Shown here: one piece after another, positions 48,362 to 57,472 of the stretch | How the letters are laid out: the number at the start of each line of letters is the position of its first letter | How positions within the stretch are numbered: the stretch's first letter is position 1 | Source: Cylindrodendrum hubeiense | Lineage: Eukaryota; Ascomycota; Sordariomycetes; Hypocreales; Nectriaceae | Direction: 5' to 3' | NCBI GenBank assembly: GCA_014621425.1 | Contig: JAANBB010000021.1 | Coordinates: forward strand, 1-64,000 | Length of the DNA stretch: 64,000 bases | Notes under the pieces: generated by a model | The model's database searches: none | What the model was told of the DNA's origin: nothing | The model's input: the letters and a program-made list of their open reading frames with translations, nothing else | Position numbers and translations under genes: made by a program

Positions 48362-48539
48362 TCAGCCGTCATCCTCGTCTTCCTCATCCTTGGAGCTTGC
48401 TGTGTCTGTCTTAGCTTTCTTGTTCGCGCTCTCAGTGTCGGCTTCAGACTTGCGCTTGGTCCCTGCGGATCCAGACGCCTTCGTCGACACGACAGAATCT
48501 CCGCCGTCGATACTGCCGTCTGGTCCCTTGGTCGCATCC
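48362..48539 (-). CDS. 3' fragment of a gene, cut by the N patch
   Basis: The minus strand is open from the N patch to TGA at 48364-48362, giving 58 residues: TKGPDGSIDGGDSVVS, then KRKSEADTESANKKAKTD and an acidic end (KDEEDEDDG). The KRK...KKAK pair looks like a bipartite nuclear localisation signal, and an acidic C-terminus is common in chromatin-associated or RNA-binding proteins. Composition (balanced codon use, no stop) supports coding. The remaining, N-terminal part is missing beyond the N patch; I cannot name the protein. Confidence 0.55.
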
Positions 48540-48561
48540 NNNNCNNTAGCNGCNAGNNTNN
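48540..48561. other. Patch of undetermined bases (assembly gap or join)
   Basis: Fourteen Ns are interleaved with eight called bases. A scaffolding gap is normally a solid N run, so this looks like a low-quality consensus across a join. Genes on both sides lose their 5' ends here, and gene content changes from housekeeping to accessory. Confidence 0.95.
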
Positions 48562-48562
48562 T

Positions 48563-48949
48563 CCCAATAACGTGACATCGCTATGGAGATTCAACACGGG
48601 CCCCGACGCGCAGCTCCCCCCTCTTTCCGAAGCGCAGCTGCATGCGATAAAGGTGCTCGAGGAGACGTGCAAGCGAGAAGCATTGCACATGATCCTGGAC
48701 CCGGGAGACATCCAGTTTGTCAGCAATCAGCATGTCTTCCACGCCCGCACGGCATATAAGGATCATGCACCGGGCAGCAGAGATGAGAGTGGGAATCTGA
48801 GGCCTCTGAGGCATTTGATGAGGCTTTGGCTGTCTGTGCCGGTGGATGAGGGCGGCTGGAAGCTGCCTTTTCCGGATATGCTGGAGAAGAAGCGCGGTGG
48901 CATCCAGGTCGATGATACCCCGCCAATATGCCCACTTGACGCAGAGTAA
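48563..48949 (+). CDS. TauD/clavaminate-synthase-like oxygenase, C-terminal fragment
   Basis: The open frame after the N patch codes about 128 residues: VTSLWRFNTGPDAQLPPLSE, then DPGDIQFVSNQHVFHARTAY and LRHLMRLWLSVP, stopping at 48949. HVFHARTA is the distal iron-binding His of TauD/TfdA-type Fe(II)/2-oxoglutarate oxygenases, and the Arg in HLMRLWLS would bind the 2OG carboxylate. The N-terminal two-thirds, with the HxD motif, is absent at the patch. It could be an incomplete but real gene of the neighbouring cluster, or a relic. The apparent frame to the left of the Ns (from 48338) is antisense shadow of the other fragment. Confidence 0.75.
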   Translation, partial: PNNVTSLWRFNTGPDAQLPPLSEAQLHAIKVLEETCKREALHMILDPGDIQFVSNQHVFHARTAYKDHAPGSRDESGNLRPLRHLMRLWLSVPVDEGGWKLPFPDMLEKKRGGIQVDDTPPICPLDAE

Positions 48950-49395
48950 TACGGATATGGAAAAGCTGCAACTGGTGCCCCGACGAATGTGAACTTGTAT
49001 ATAGATTAGTAATATGGCGATTGATTTGTGCTTATACACATCCGGCATGAGAATGGATAGTTTGCCATTGAAGAAGCTCGAATATTTCTCCCAAACTCCG
49101 GTTCGTGTGCATGTTATGTTGGTATTCAAGACCAACATTTCTACTGGTTCCTCCACTTATATTTGTCAGACCCGATTGAGTACACCATGTTATGCCCTTG
49201 CCGACCGTAAGCTCCGGCTCAATGCCGAACATCAAGTTTATCTTTGGCGTCATGTGTGCTTAGCTAATACGAACCGCACGGAACAAACCCCGCAACCTTA
49301 TTTATCGATTGAGCGAATACCCAACATGAGACACCCTCTTGCACAAACAACGGTCGCTGCTAGGCTATCAATCAAAGCCTGGGGATTGGGACGGA
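48950..49395. promoter_or_regulatory. Intergenic region upstream of the Zn2Cys6 regulator
   Basis: A 446-base spacer. A TGCCGAA heptamer lies at 49223-49229, 167 bases before the regulator ATG; the same heptamer occurs upstream of other cluster genes. ORFs here are not coding. Confidence 0.35.
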
Positions 49396-51974
49396 ATGTC
49401 GTTAGCTCGAGACGACCTTGAGCGGCAGGCCAAGAGGAAGCGCTCGCGGCTTGGTAAGTCGACTGGCAATCACAACTTCAGTCCATATGACCCGTAAAGT
49501 TAACAGTAAATTCATCAAGGTTGCAACACCTGCAAAGCTCGGAAGGTAGTAAAATACCCATCTACTTGGACAGATAACATTGGCTCAAAACGCTGTAGGT
49601 CAAATGCGACGAGCGTCAGGATGTCTGCGACAACTGTGAGAGCCTGCATCTGGAGTGTACATACCCAAGCACCGGCCAAAGATTGAGGGTAGCCGTTGGC
49701 AGGAGAAATCCAAGATCATGCAACGCTTGTCGAATTTTAAGGAGCAAATGCTTTCGTAGGACGGTCAGCCAATCCTCCTGCGAACGATGTCGTGAGAAGA
49801 GCTTGCCTTGTTCTTACCAAGACGACGGGCCTGGGGACCCATTATCCAGGCAACTTCTACCCAGACAACTTGAGCCTAGTCATCCGATAGGGCAGGGAGT
49901 TGTCGCAGCAGCAGCACCAATTCAAACGACTAATGCCACTGGCTCGGCTGAAGAGTCATATCTAATATCAACGGTTCCAGAACCGGCAATTACGCAGCTC
50001 CACTGGTACTTCACGCCTCCTTTGTTACACCTGAGAGGCGCACTACTGACACATTGAAAGGCTCAGCTCTCCTGACCTACCGGATGGGAAACACATCAGA
50101 ACTTTGGTCGATAGCTACTTCCAAAACATTCACCCGCTTCGATGTTTCTCTTTCATCCACAAACCATCTTTCTTGCAGAAACTCGCTGATGATATCGGCT
50201 CTGACCGACGGAGCGATGCGCTATTACATATCATGTGTACACTAGGAGCCCAGTATGATCTTGTGTTTCTATCAGCGCCAGTAAAGCTGGCTGACAGTGT
50301 CTAGATTCTTTGCTCTCGAGTATAGCGATACCGTCCAGCAGCTCCCCGCGGCCTTCATCCTCAAGGCTGGTTCTCAATGGGCCGCCACAGCAGACCGCTT
50401 GATTCTTGGACATACCAATCAAATTTCCATTGACGGCTTAATGGTAGCTATAACCGCGTCCTTTTGTGGTACCTTGCTTACCCATGTAGACCACCCAGCT
50501 CCTTCATGACTATGCGCTCCGCATGGGCAACTTCACACAGGCCTTCGTGCTGAGTGCACTCATGGCACGGATGACGCAGGCCCTGCAGATAAACCTCGAG
50601 TACTCTTCTGACCTATTCGATCAGTCAGATAATGCCTCCCTCTCAATAACAGATCGCGAGTGCAGACGACGGCTCATGTGGAGTTGCTATGTTACAGATG
50701 TCTTGTGTAGTAATGGTGTAGAGCAACTGACCCTGATATTTGAGAAGGATCTCAAGATTCAGCTGCCTTGTAACAATCGTAATTTCCTCCATCAGCAGCC
50801 ATCCATCACAAGAACTCTTACCGGTTCGCCTTTGGACTTCGTCCCCCCCGACAAGATCCCTGCCGATATTGATAGCAACATGGGAATGCTAGGTTATCTC
50901 ATCCAGCAGTTGGAAATACGAAGGCGAGTGCTGTGGTACATCAAGCATCTAGACCAAGCCAAGTTGCCGTGGCTACCGGACTCCGAGTTTGCACAGCTGG
51001 ATCGAGAGTTGCAAGCCTGGTACGCTAGTCTTCCGGCCAATCTTCATTTCACGACTTCCACCATCTATCTGCGGAAAGAGTCGTCACAGCTGGGCGCCCT
51101 GTGCCTCTTTCATTGCGCCTACCACCAAACAATGCTGGACTTCTACCGTATCGGAACTCCTGAACTGTTCAAGCTCCGGTCTGCTTTCCACTTCCCTCCG
51201 GAAATGTCCGACTTCCAGAGACATTTGCAGTTTGCGCTGTTCAAGGAGGCACGCACGCTCGGGGCCATCATTGCTGAGGCGGAGCAACACAGTCCCAGAA
51301 TGATCGGGGACCCATGGTTTCCCACCATGGCATACGAGAGTAATCGGGTCATGCTATTTTACTTGACTCAGGTCGCCGACCCTGTCGCTATGAACAAGCG
51401 GGATCTGGTGCTGAGTAGCATCCCTTATCTACAGAGCAATCTGAAAGCTTTAAAGACCATGCGTGCTACCAATGCCATGGCTGAGGGTCTGGTGAGTTTC
51501 CTGCGGGCCGTGCAGCTTGCAACTTGTGCTAACCGCTGATTGCGACAGTCTCGTGGAGCTGAAAGCATGCTCCAGACACTTGGAGTCAATGCTAACCACA
51601 TTCTCCCGCTCCCGAATGTCATCCTTGACGATCCGTACCTAGCGTTCCCGAATCGAGACGCCGAAGCTCCCCAAAGAGCCGCAGACTCTGACCTCCATCC
51701 CCTCTCAATCTTTCGCATGGCAAGGAAAGAGATTCCCGAGGGACATGTACCTGTGGAGTCATCGCAGGCAAATCCATCTTCCACCAAGGACATACTGCAG
51801 GTGGTTGAACAGCCGATACTGGTTGCTACAGGGATGGAAGGACTTGATCAAAATCTCGACATGTTTTTTACGCCTGATTTAGCACGAGATTGGGATGTGG
51901 CCGAGATGATTCATGGGTCTAGAATAGATAGTGATGGTCTGATATCATGGACTGGTATGGCACAGATGGGGTAG
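49396..51974 (+). CDS. Transcription factor with two Zn2Cys6 clusters
   Basis: Seven exons (49396-49453, 49520-49545, 49599-50005, 50067-50252, 50305-50443, 50490-51491, 51549-51974) encode 747 residues; every phase closes. Residues 4-19 are basic (KRKRSRL). Cluster 1: C21, C24, C31, C38, C41, C48, spaced 2-6-6-2-6, with the customary intron after CKARK. Cluster 2: C69, C72, C79, C89, C92, C99, spaced 2-6-9-2-6 (CNACRILRSKC, then CERCREKSLPC). From about 150 the fungal-specific regulatory domain follows: IHPLRCFSFIHKPSFLQ, TLGAQFFALEYS, TTQLLHDYALRMGN and ECRRRLMWSCYVTD. It is the probable regulator of the genes to its right. Individual reading frames here look broken, but splicing restores all of it. 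Confidence 0.88.
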
Positions 51975-52271
51975 TTGCTGGTCATAGTTTAAGATGTGTT
52001 AGACTACCTCGTCGGGATTAGAAGTCTTGTGCCCCCCCGATCCGTCCAAGCAGTGGATTTTAGACATGAATTTCTTCTCTTTCTGACCTTGTTGTCTGTG
52101 CCGACTTGTTCTTGAAATCTCGCCGCCTGCAGCTCGGATCGAATTCACAGCCTTGCCAGCTAGACCTTCCTCGCGATCCGGGGCAATACAACTTCCTGGG
52201 CCAGGCCTTGCATTTCCGAAGTTACCGTTTTGGGGTTGGAATAACGTCGTTTATATTAGTCATTCGGTTAA

Positions 52272-53966
52272 CTATCTGAAATAAGCACTGTTTGCCTTGA
52301 CCACCCCATTCTCCTTGGCGACACCATTCTCTTTGGCGACACCGTTGTGCTTGGCCACACCATTCTCCTTGACCTTCCACTGTGCCATTACAGACCGAGA
52401 AGCGCGGTAGTGTCTCTCCAGCCCTTTGCAGATTGCCCTGGCCACGGGCTCGACCTCATTGGGATCGACTCCGACGGAGATCCTCATGTACGGGTCCTCA
52501 TCCCGGATAAAAGGGGTAGACGGCCAAATGCGAGTCACGGAGAAGCCGAGGCCACCGCCCTTTGTCATTGCAACGCCCTCTTCCTCTGCGGCTCTCAGGA
52601 CCAAGTTCGTAAATGCATCCAAGCTCGGCCGCTTGTTCATCTGATCCCCAAAGAGCCGGATGGTGACTACGTTTCCGCCATGGCTCCAGCCCAGCTTCCG
52701 CCAATGGACCGGAAAGTGGAACTCAGCTATGGTTGAGCTTTTCTTATCCAGGAAGTGATAAAGCTTCTCCGCGTTTGAGGTTAACCAGTGCATACGCGAC
52801 TGATGGATATTGAAGTCAATGGGTGGCAAGACGTTTGCCTGACGCGAATATAGCGTTGTTCCGGTGACCTGGCGAATGAGGCCAATGGTATCATGGAAAA
52901 CCTCTGGGTAGACGACGAATCCGCACATCACGATATCCATACCCATCTGGATGTACTTGTGGGCACTCTCGTAGTAGAGAATACTTGGATGGCTGGGCTG
53001 ATCAAACCAGTCGTACAACTGCATTCCGCCTGAGATCAACGTCCCGTCGATGATCAGAAACCGGTCCGCCCAGCCCTCTCTGCCTTCCACGAGCTGCGCA
53101 AACCGCCGTATGTCAGTAGTCTGCAAGCCGATTGTGTTGGCCATGGGGTCGAGGTAGACTGCCTTGGCGTTGTGCTTCTCTGCCGTCGCGATGATGTCCT
53201 CGGCGTCAAACGTCTCAGAGTTGACGACTCGTACATGCGAGATTAGCCGCAGGTGCTCGAAACACTCGAAATACAGGTACGGAGAGATGACAATCGTGTC
53301 GCCCGCGGTGAAGACCTTGCTCATCAAGAACTGATGCAGCACCGTGAAGGCCGCAACGCCGCTGGACGTCAACAATAGCTTGAGCGGCAGCTTTTCGTTG
53401 CCTAGCCCTAGAGCTCGGAGGAGTCGCTCCTCAGAATCTCGGACGTCGGGAGCTCCGTACCGGTCATAGTTGAGGCCTTCCGACTGGTGGTAAGAAGGAT
53501 CAAACCACCACACAGTCTGAGACTGGTCGTACGCGGGACTGGCGCGCTCGAAGAATGACCCTAAACAGGACTGCAGCTGGATCAGAGCGCGGTAGCGCTC
53601 CTCCATCTGCCATGGGTTAAGGGCGAATGTCGACAACGCTGACGGCGCTTGGTTCTGGCCCTGGCCTAGGTTATGGGTAATGGCCAGCTGCATCTCCAGT
53701 TCCGAAGTAAGATGCTCTAGGCGAGTGTACGTCTGCAGGAAGATGTTGATGCACCAGTCATCGATGCGGGCGGATATCTCCTTTTCAATACGGGCACGTT
53801 CATCAAAGCGTTGCTTGATAGTGGCCGTCGTCGCCTTTAGGCGGGATAGTAGAAGGGACCATGTGTCAACAATGGACAACCTGGGTGTTTCGTATGACTT
53901 GAGATCTGTGCGTCGCGACAACTGCCCGTTGGGGTTGGCGACTGCGATGGGGTAGGGAGGGGCCAT
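52272..53966 (-). CDS. PLP-dependent enzyme of the Cys/Met-metabolism fold
   Basis: Intronless, 564 residues. The first 140 residues are helical (KQRFDERARIEKEISARIDD) and not usual for the family. From about 150 the gamma-family fold is readable: GLNYDRYGAPDVRDSEERLL (as in the YSRxxNPT loop), TSSGVAAFTVLHQFL (PLP phosphate), Asp307 in LIIDGT (pyridine N) and Lys337 in YYESAHKYIQMGMD (predicted Schiff-base lysine). This places it with cystathionine gamma-synthase-like enzymes, which in secondary metabolism carry out gamma-replacement on O-acetylhomoserine. The C-terminus holds four NGV(A/V)K repeats. It faces away from the oxygenase gene at 54659, sharing a 690-base promoter. Substrate unknown. 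Confidence 0.8.
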   Translation of the reverse strand: MAPPYPIAVANPNGQLSRRTDLKSYETPRLSIVDTWSLLLSRLKATTATIKQRFDERARIEKEISARIDDWCINIFLQTYTRLEHLTSELEMQLAITHNLGQGQNQAPSALSTFALNPWQMEERYRALIQLQSCLGSFFERASPAYDQSQTVWWFDPSYHQSEGLNYDRYGAPDVRDSEERLLRALGLGNEKLPLKLLLTSSGVAAFTVLHQFLMSKVFTAGDTIVISPYLYFECFEHLRLISHVRVVNSETFDAEDIIATAEKHNAKAVYLDPMANTIGLQTTDIRRFAQLVEGREGWADRFLIIDGTLISGGMQLYDWFDQPSHPSILYYESAHKYIQMGMDIVMCGFVVYPEVFHDTIGLIRQVTGTTLYSRQANVLPPIDFNIHQSRMHWLTSNAEKLYHFLDKKSSTIAEFHFPVHWRKLGWSHGGNVVTIRLFGDQMNKRPSLDAFTNLVLRAAEEEGVAMTKGGGLGFSVTRIWPSTPFIRDEDPYMRISVGVDPNEVEPVARAICKGLERHYRASRSVMAQWKVKENGVAKHNGVAKENGVAKENGVVKANSAYFR

Positions 53967-54658
53967 TGAGACGATGATTGAGACGGGAAGATGGGGAGAA
54001 GACAGAGAAACAAAGTAACCCTAACCCTGGACAGTGCTTTTGTCAGCTGTGTGTCCTGGCTTTATAATGAGAAAGAGGCCAATGTACACCCTAGTAACAT
54101 GTCAATGAGCCGTTAGGATGAGAACTGGTTGCAATTCTTATATGCGAGTTTCTTGCACACGACTAGGACTTGTTGTCAGTGGCGCAGGGGTGGGTCGCAG
54201 ATAGGCCGGCCGGGTGAACTCGCAGATTGCCGAACGATTAATGCCATGAGGTAATTAGTTATCTTTCTATCCTCCTACTAGCGGTGTACGATTATGTACT
54301 CTCCATGGAAACGTGGGGTGAGCAAGGAAGTGAGAGGCTCGACCTGCACTGCAAGGGTCTCAACTGACCTTCCACAATAGGTGAGCAGACGTGCTCGACG
54401 TTACACGTCCCCAGTGTTTGGGCACTTAGAACGCGGCTACAGTCTGTACGACTAGTTGGCGCGTATTGATAGGAGGCCTGCAGCTCTGGGGTTCCTCGAC
54501 GCTAACGGCCTGTTCCCGGGTTTTCCAGTGAGACAACAAGCCTAGTATAAATAAGCCTAGCATAACATTCTGTTCAGGGTCGTCGACCCTCCGCCGTATA
54601 AGAGGACTAACACCTTATCCTCACACCCTCGATTACCGAAGTTTGAACTTGGTTCATT
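53967..54658. promoter_or_regulatory. Divergent promoter between the PLP enzyme and the 2OG oxygenase
   Basis: A 692-base bidirectional region. It contains a TAACCCTAACCCT telomere-like stretch (54016-54028), a GGCCGGCCGGG palindrome-like element (54203-54213) and TGCCGAA at 54228-54234. CGG/CCG elements are the usual contacts of Zn2Cys6 regulators; binding is inference. A directly repeated GGTTCATTAT lies at the oxygenase start (54651-54670). Confidence 0.45.
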
Positions 54659-55717
54659 ATGGTTCATTATCAAAACACCATGCCTATCCTTAACGGGCAC
54701 AAAGCTCCTACCGTCAACGGGCACAAGGCCCCTATCGTCAACGGGCACAAGGCCCCTATCGTCAACGGGCACAAGGCTCCCCGTCGAGGGCCTCACATTT
54801 TGAATGTTCTCGAACGACGCTATCATGCTCGGTTCTACGAGTCCATTGCGGCCATCATGGCTCTTCGCACCACATACTTGAAAAATAGATTCATCTTCGT
54901 CCAAGGAGAGGACATGATCCCCATTCTGGAGGGTCTTGGCGCCAGAGAAGACGACTTTGAGGCTGTCAAGCAGATCAGCGACCTCACGGGACCTGACCCA
55001 ACCCTCGACTATCGCTCGGTAACTTACGGGCGGTACTGCATCGACCCCGAGACACGCAGCATACGTCGGCTCGAGTCACAGCCGTACACGTTGACGGTGC
55101 AGGAAGACTACAAGCGCCACGACTCCGGGATCCCCAGGATATTCGACGAGGCTCCCACAGACATGCAAGGCAACACAGTCGTGCAGGCCCTAATGCTTTT
55201 CAAGGCCATGGTTTTCCAGGGCGTCCCTGTCACGCCCCGCGACCACCTGGACTATTCCTTTCCTGCTTGGATCTGCACCATGTTCAATGCGCGCACGCAC
55301 ACTTGCAAGGACAATGGCATCTTCGGAGAACCGGCGCTTGAGGGCGTCCACTCGGATGGATCGGACCACACTATGACGGTCTTCCTGGGCAGCAATAATA
55401 TGCGTCCCGATAGCGCCGTTACATTCATACACGATAATGAGGAGACGACTGGGGTGCAGGTATGGGAGACGAACCCCACCCTGATCCAGGCGCGCGTCCA
55501 TCACCAACACTTCTTGGATACTCTGGTCTTTGTGGATCACGACTTTAAGCACAGTGTTACGTCAGTGCACCAACTGGATGCGGCGCAGCCTACAACTCGG
55601 GATATGCTAGTCGTTTTCACCCGGCGCCCTAAGCTAGAGGGGCATGTGTCGGGTTACGCGGATACGATGGAACTCCACAGCACAGCACCGTTGCATTTGC
55701 CTATGTGGCTGCCTTGA
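54659..55717 (+). CDS. Fe(II)/2-oxoglutarate oxygenase of the PF10014 (amino-acid hydroxylase) type
   Basis: Intronless, 352 residues. Four NGHKAP(T/I)V-type repeats occupy residues 12-41. The catalytic core has GVHSDGSDHTMTVFLGSNNM, giving the HxD pair His231/Asp233, the distal His298 in DHDFKHSVT and the 2OG-binding Arg322 in VFTRRP. This pattern fits the family of L-isoleucine dioxygenase, which hydroxylates free aliphatic amino acids. The product would be a hydroxylated amino acid or a related small molecule, by family analogy only. A second start at residue 8 (ATG 54680) is possible. Confidence 0.8.
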   Translation: MVHYQNTMPILNGHKAPTVNGHKAPIVNGHKAPIVNGHKAPRRGPHILNVLERRYHARFYESIAAIMALRTTYLKNRFIFVQGEDMIPILEGLGAREDDFEAVKQISDLTGPDPTLDYRSVTYGRYCIDPETRSIRRLESQPYTLTVQEDYKRHDSGIPRIFDEAPTDMQGNTVVQALMLFKAMVFQGVPVTPRDHLDYSFPAWICTMFNARTHTCKDNGIFGEPALEGVHSDGSDHTMTVFLGSNNMRPDSAVTFIHDNEETTGVQVWETNPTLIQARVHHQHFLDTLVFVDHDFKHSVTSVHQLDAAQPTTRDMLVVFTRRPKLEGHVSGYADTMELHSTAPLHLPMWLP

Positions 55718-57472
55718 TATCGCGACTGCGAACAGAGGACCAATCGGCTGTTGTTGAGGCAGTTTAGAACAACATGGAGCTGTGTGTTATAATCTGTAGA
55801 CACATAGCAAATAGCATCAATGAGCCTGTTTTGTAATGTGGATATTGTGTGGATAACTGCCGACTTCTCATGTACGGCATCGGGCACGAGGCTCTAAGTA
55901 GACAGGCTACTGGTGACTTTGTATGCATGTAGACAAATGAACATGGGCCAATTAGGCTTGACCTGTTTAGTTCCCCTGCAGAATTCACGCATCCAGTCCC
56001 AATCATGAGATGTGGCTCCAGAATGATGCAGGGAAATTGCAAGGGCCGTGCCCTGAGTTTGTCCAACAAGTGGGCTCCGTGTATCGTGTATCTAAAGCCA
56101 AGGAAGAAGAGAGATGTGTCCCTTGACTGTGAGGTAGTATCGAAATTCCTGCGTAAGTGGAGCTTAGAGGAGAATGGTTCCCCAGGCCTGACCCACAGAC
56201 AGGGCTACAGTATGCTCCCGAGGCCAGTCCTTTAGCAGCAGGAGCTATAATTGCCAAATCGCTGCACTTCGCACATTTGTCAGCACTAAGGATAATGAGG
56301 AAGCGGGCAATATGCAGTTGGTATGCAGTAAGCATGAATGGATCCTCGCGCCGAGTAGCATAGTATTTACCTTCCGTATTAGGGAGTCCCAGCTATAATA
56401 TTAAATCACGAATTTAGATCATCTATCCATAGTAACAGATAAGGAGGCTCTCGGACGTAGCATATGTACAAATCCGAGGACGAGAGAGGCGCATGCCAAG
56501 AAAGCGGGGAAGCCCTGATCAACTGCCATTGGCAAAGTGTCAATAATGCCGGTTTCCATCTACATCTCGCAGGGTTTCCGAGGCACATGCGGCCGCTGTG
56601 ATGCACGGCGCAGAGGCGTGCAGACGGCGAGGCAGGTAAACCGCAATGCCTGGAACAAATGCCGGTTCGAAGTCCGCGCTTATGATAGACCTCCACGTGT
56701 CGATGTTGAGAATTGACGCGTCAGTATGGCAAAGATCATCACAGGTGATGTTACATTGGAGTAACCTCGCTGTTCTGTCGCACTGGCAAGTCTTCGAGAA
56801 TCCTTCCTTCTAGAGTCTTCAGGCGCGCTATGCTGCCCATGTCTAGCAGTCATTGTTGGTGGGGTAGGTAGGGGTAGGGGGTAAGGGGCGCGATAAAGAA
56901 TCCTAGAGGATCAACTCGCATCGGGCTAATAAAGGCTCCTGGAGGATCAACTCGCATGCGGCGTATAAGGATCCTAGAGGATCAATTCGCATTCGGGTAA
57001 TACATGATCCTGGAGAATTAATTCGAATGGGACTACGTGGGGGAACAAGGAGATGGCAAGATGTGATCTGGGAAACAAGCTTTTGGCAATTCTACGTTCC
57101 TGACGCTCATCCATATGCCTAAGAGTCTTGGCCATCTCCTACCATTAGCTTAACGTTTGAAATTGCAATAAAAGAAAAAAGGCAGTAGAGCTTTTTTAGA
57201 GCTTGATGATTCAGGGAAAGGAATAGTTTTGTACTTCTTCAAATATGTTCTTGAAGAAATACAATTCCTTATCAGTGGGGTTGAACTTATTGTGGGGAGC
57301 CACGGCAAGAATTTTATTCTTCTATACCAAACGACTGAAGGCCATCGTGTTGCCGTCTTATTAGGAATTCCTTTACCAGATACTTCTATATAGACATATA
57401 AAAATAGACGCGCCGCTCCAGAGCCATGTTTTCTGTCGAATCTTGAGAGACGCAGCATAATACACGTCTACA
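55718..57472. other. 1.75 kb spacer with a minisatellite, in the cluster
   Basis: No gene recognised. A degenerate tandem repeat lies at 56899-57031 (listed separately). The minus strand at 56550-56750 has a 50-codon stretch with coding-like residues (WRSIISADFEPAFVPG) but no start, no domain and a stop; it may be relic sequence. AT-rich DNA before 57473 would be the P450 promoter. Confidence 0.4.
56899..57031. repeat. Degenerate tandem repeat, about 36 bases x 3.7
   Basis: Units start at 56899, 56935, 56970 and 57006, so the period is 35-36 bases. Each begins with (A/G)(A/C)TCCT(A/G)GAG and continues GATCAA(C/T)TCGCAT with an AT-rich end. The embedded TCCTAGAGGA is a palindrome. Confidence 0.8.

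Noticed and set aside
48338..48538. Open frame to the left of the N patch that appears fused to the oxygenase
   Set aside because: It is antisense to the NLS/acidic C-terminus on the minus strand, and the fusion depends on unknown bases.
49683..51974. Regulator gene as a decayed pseudogene, because its frames are broken several times
   Set aside because: Every interruption coincides with a GT-AG intron of 45-66 bases that keeps phase and restores conserved motifs.
56660..56680. GGTTCGAAGTCC, resembling a tRNA B box
   Set aside because: The T-loop position 61 is not C, and no acceptor stem or A box of proper spacing could be found.
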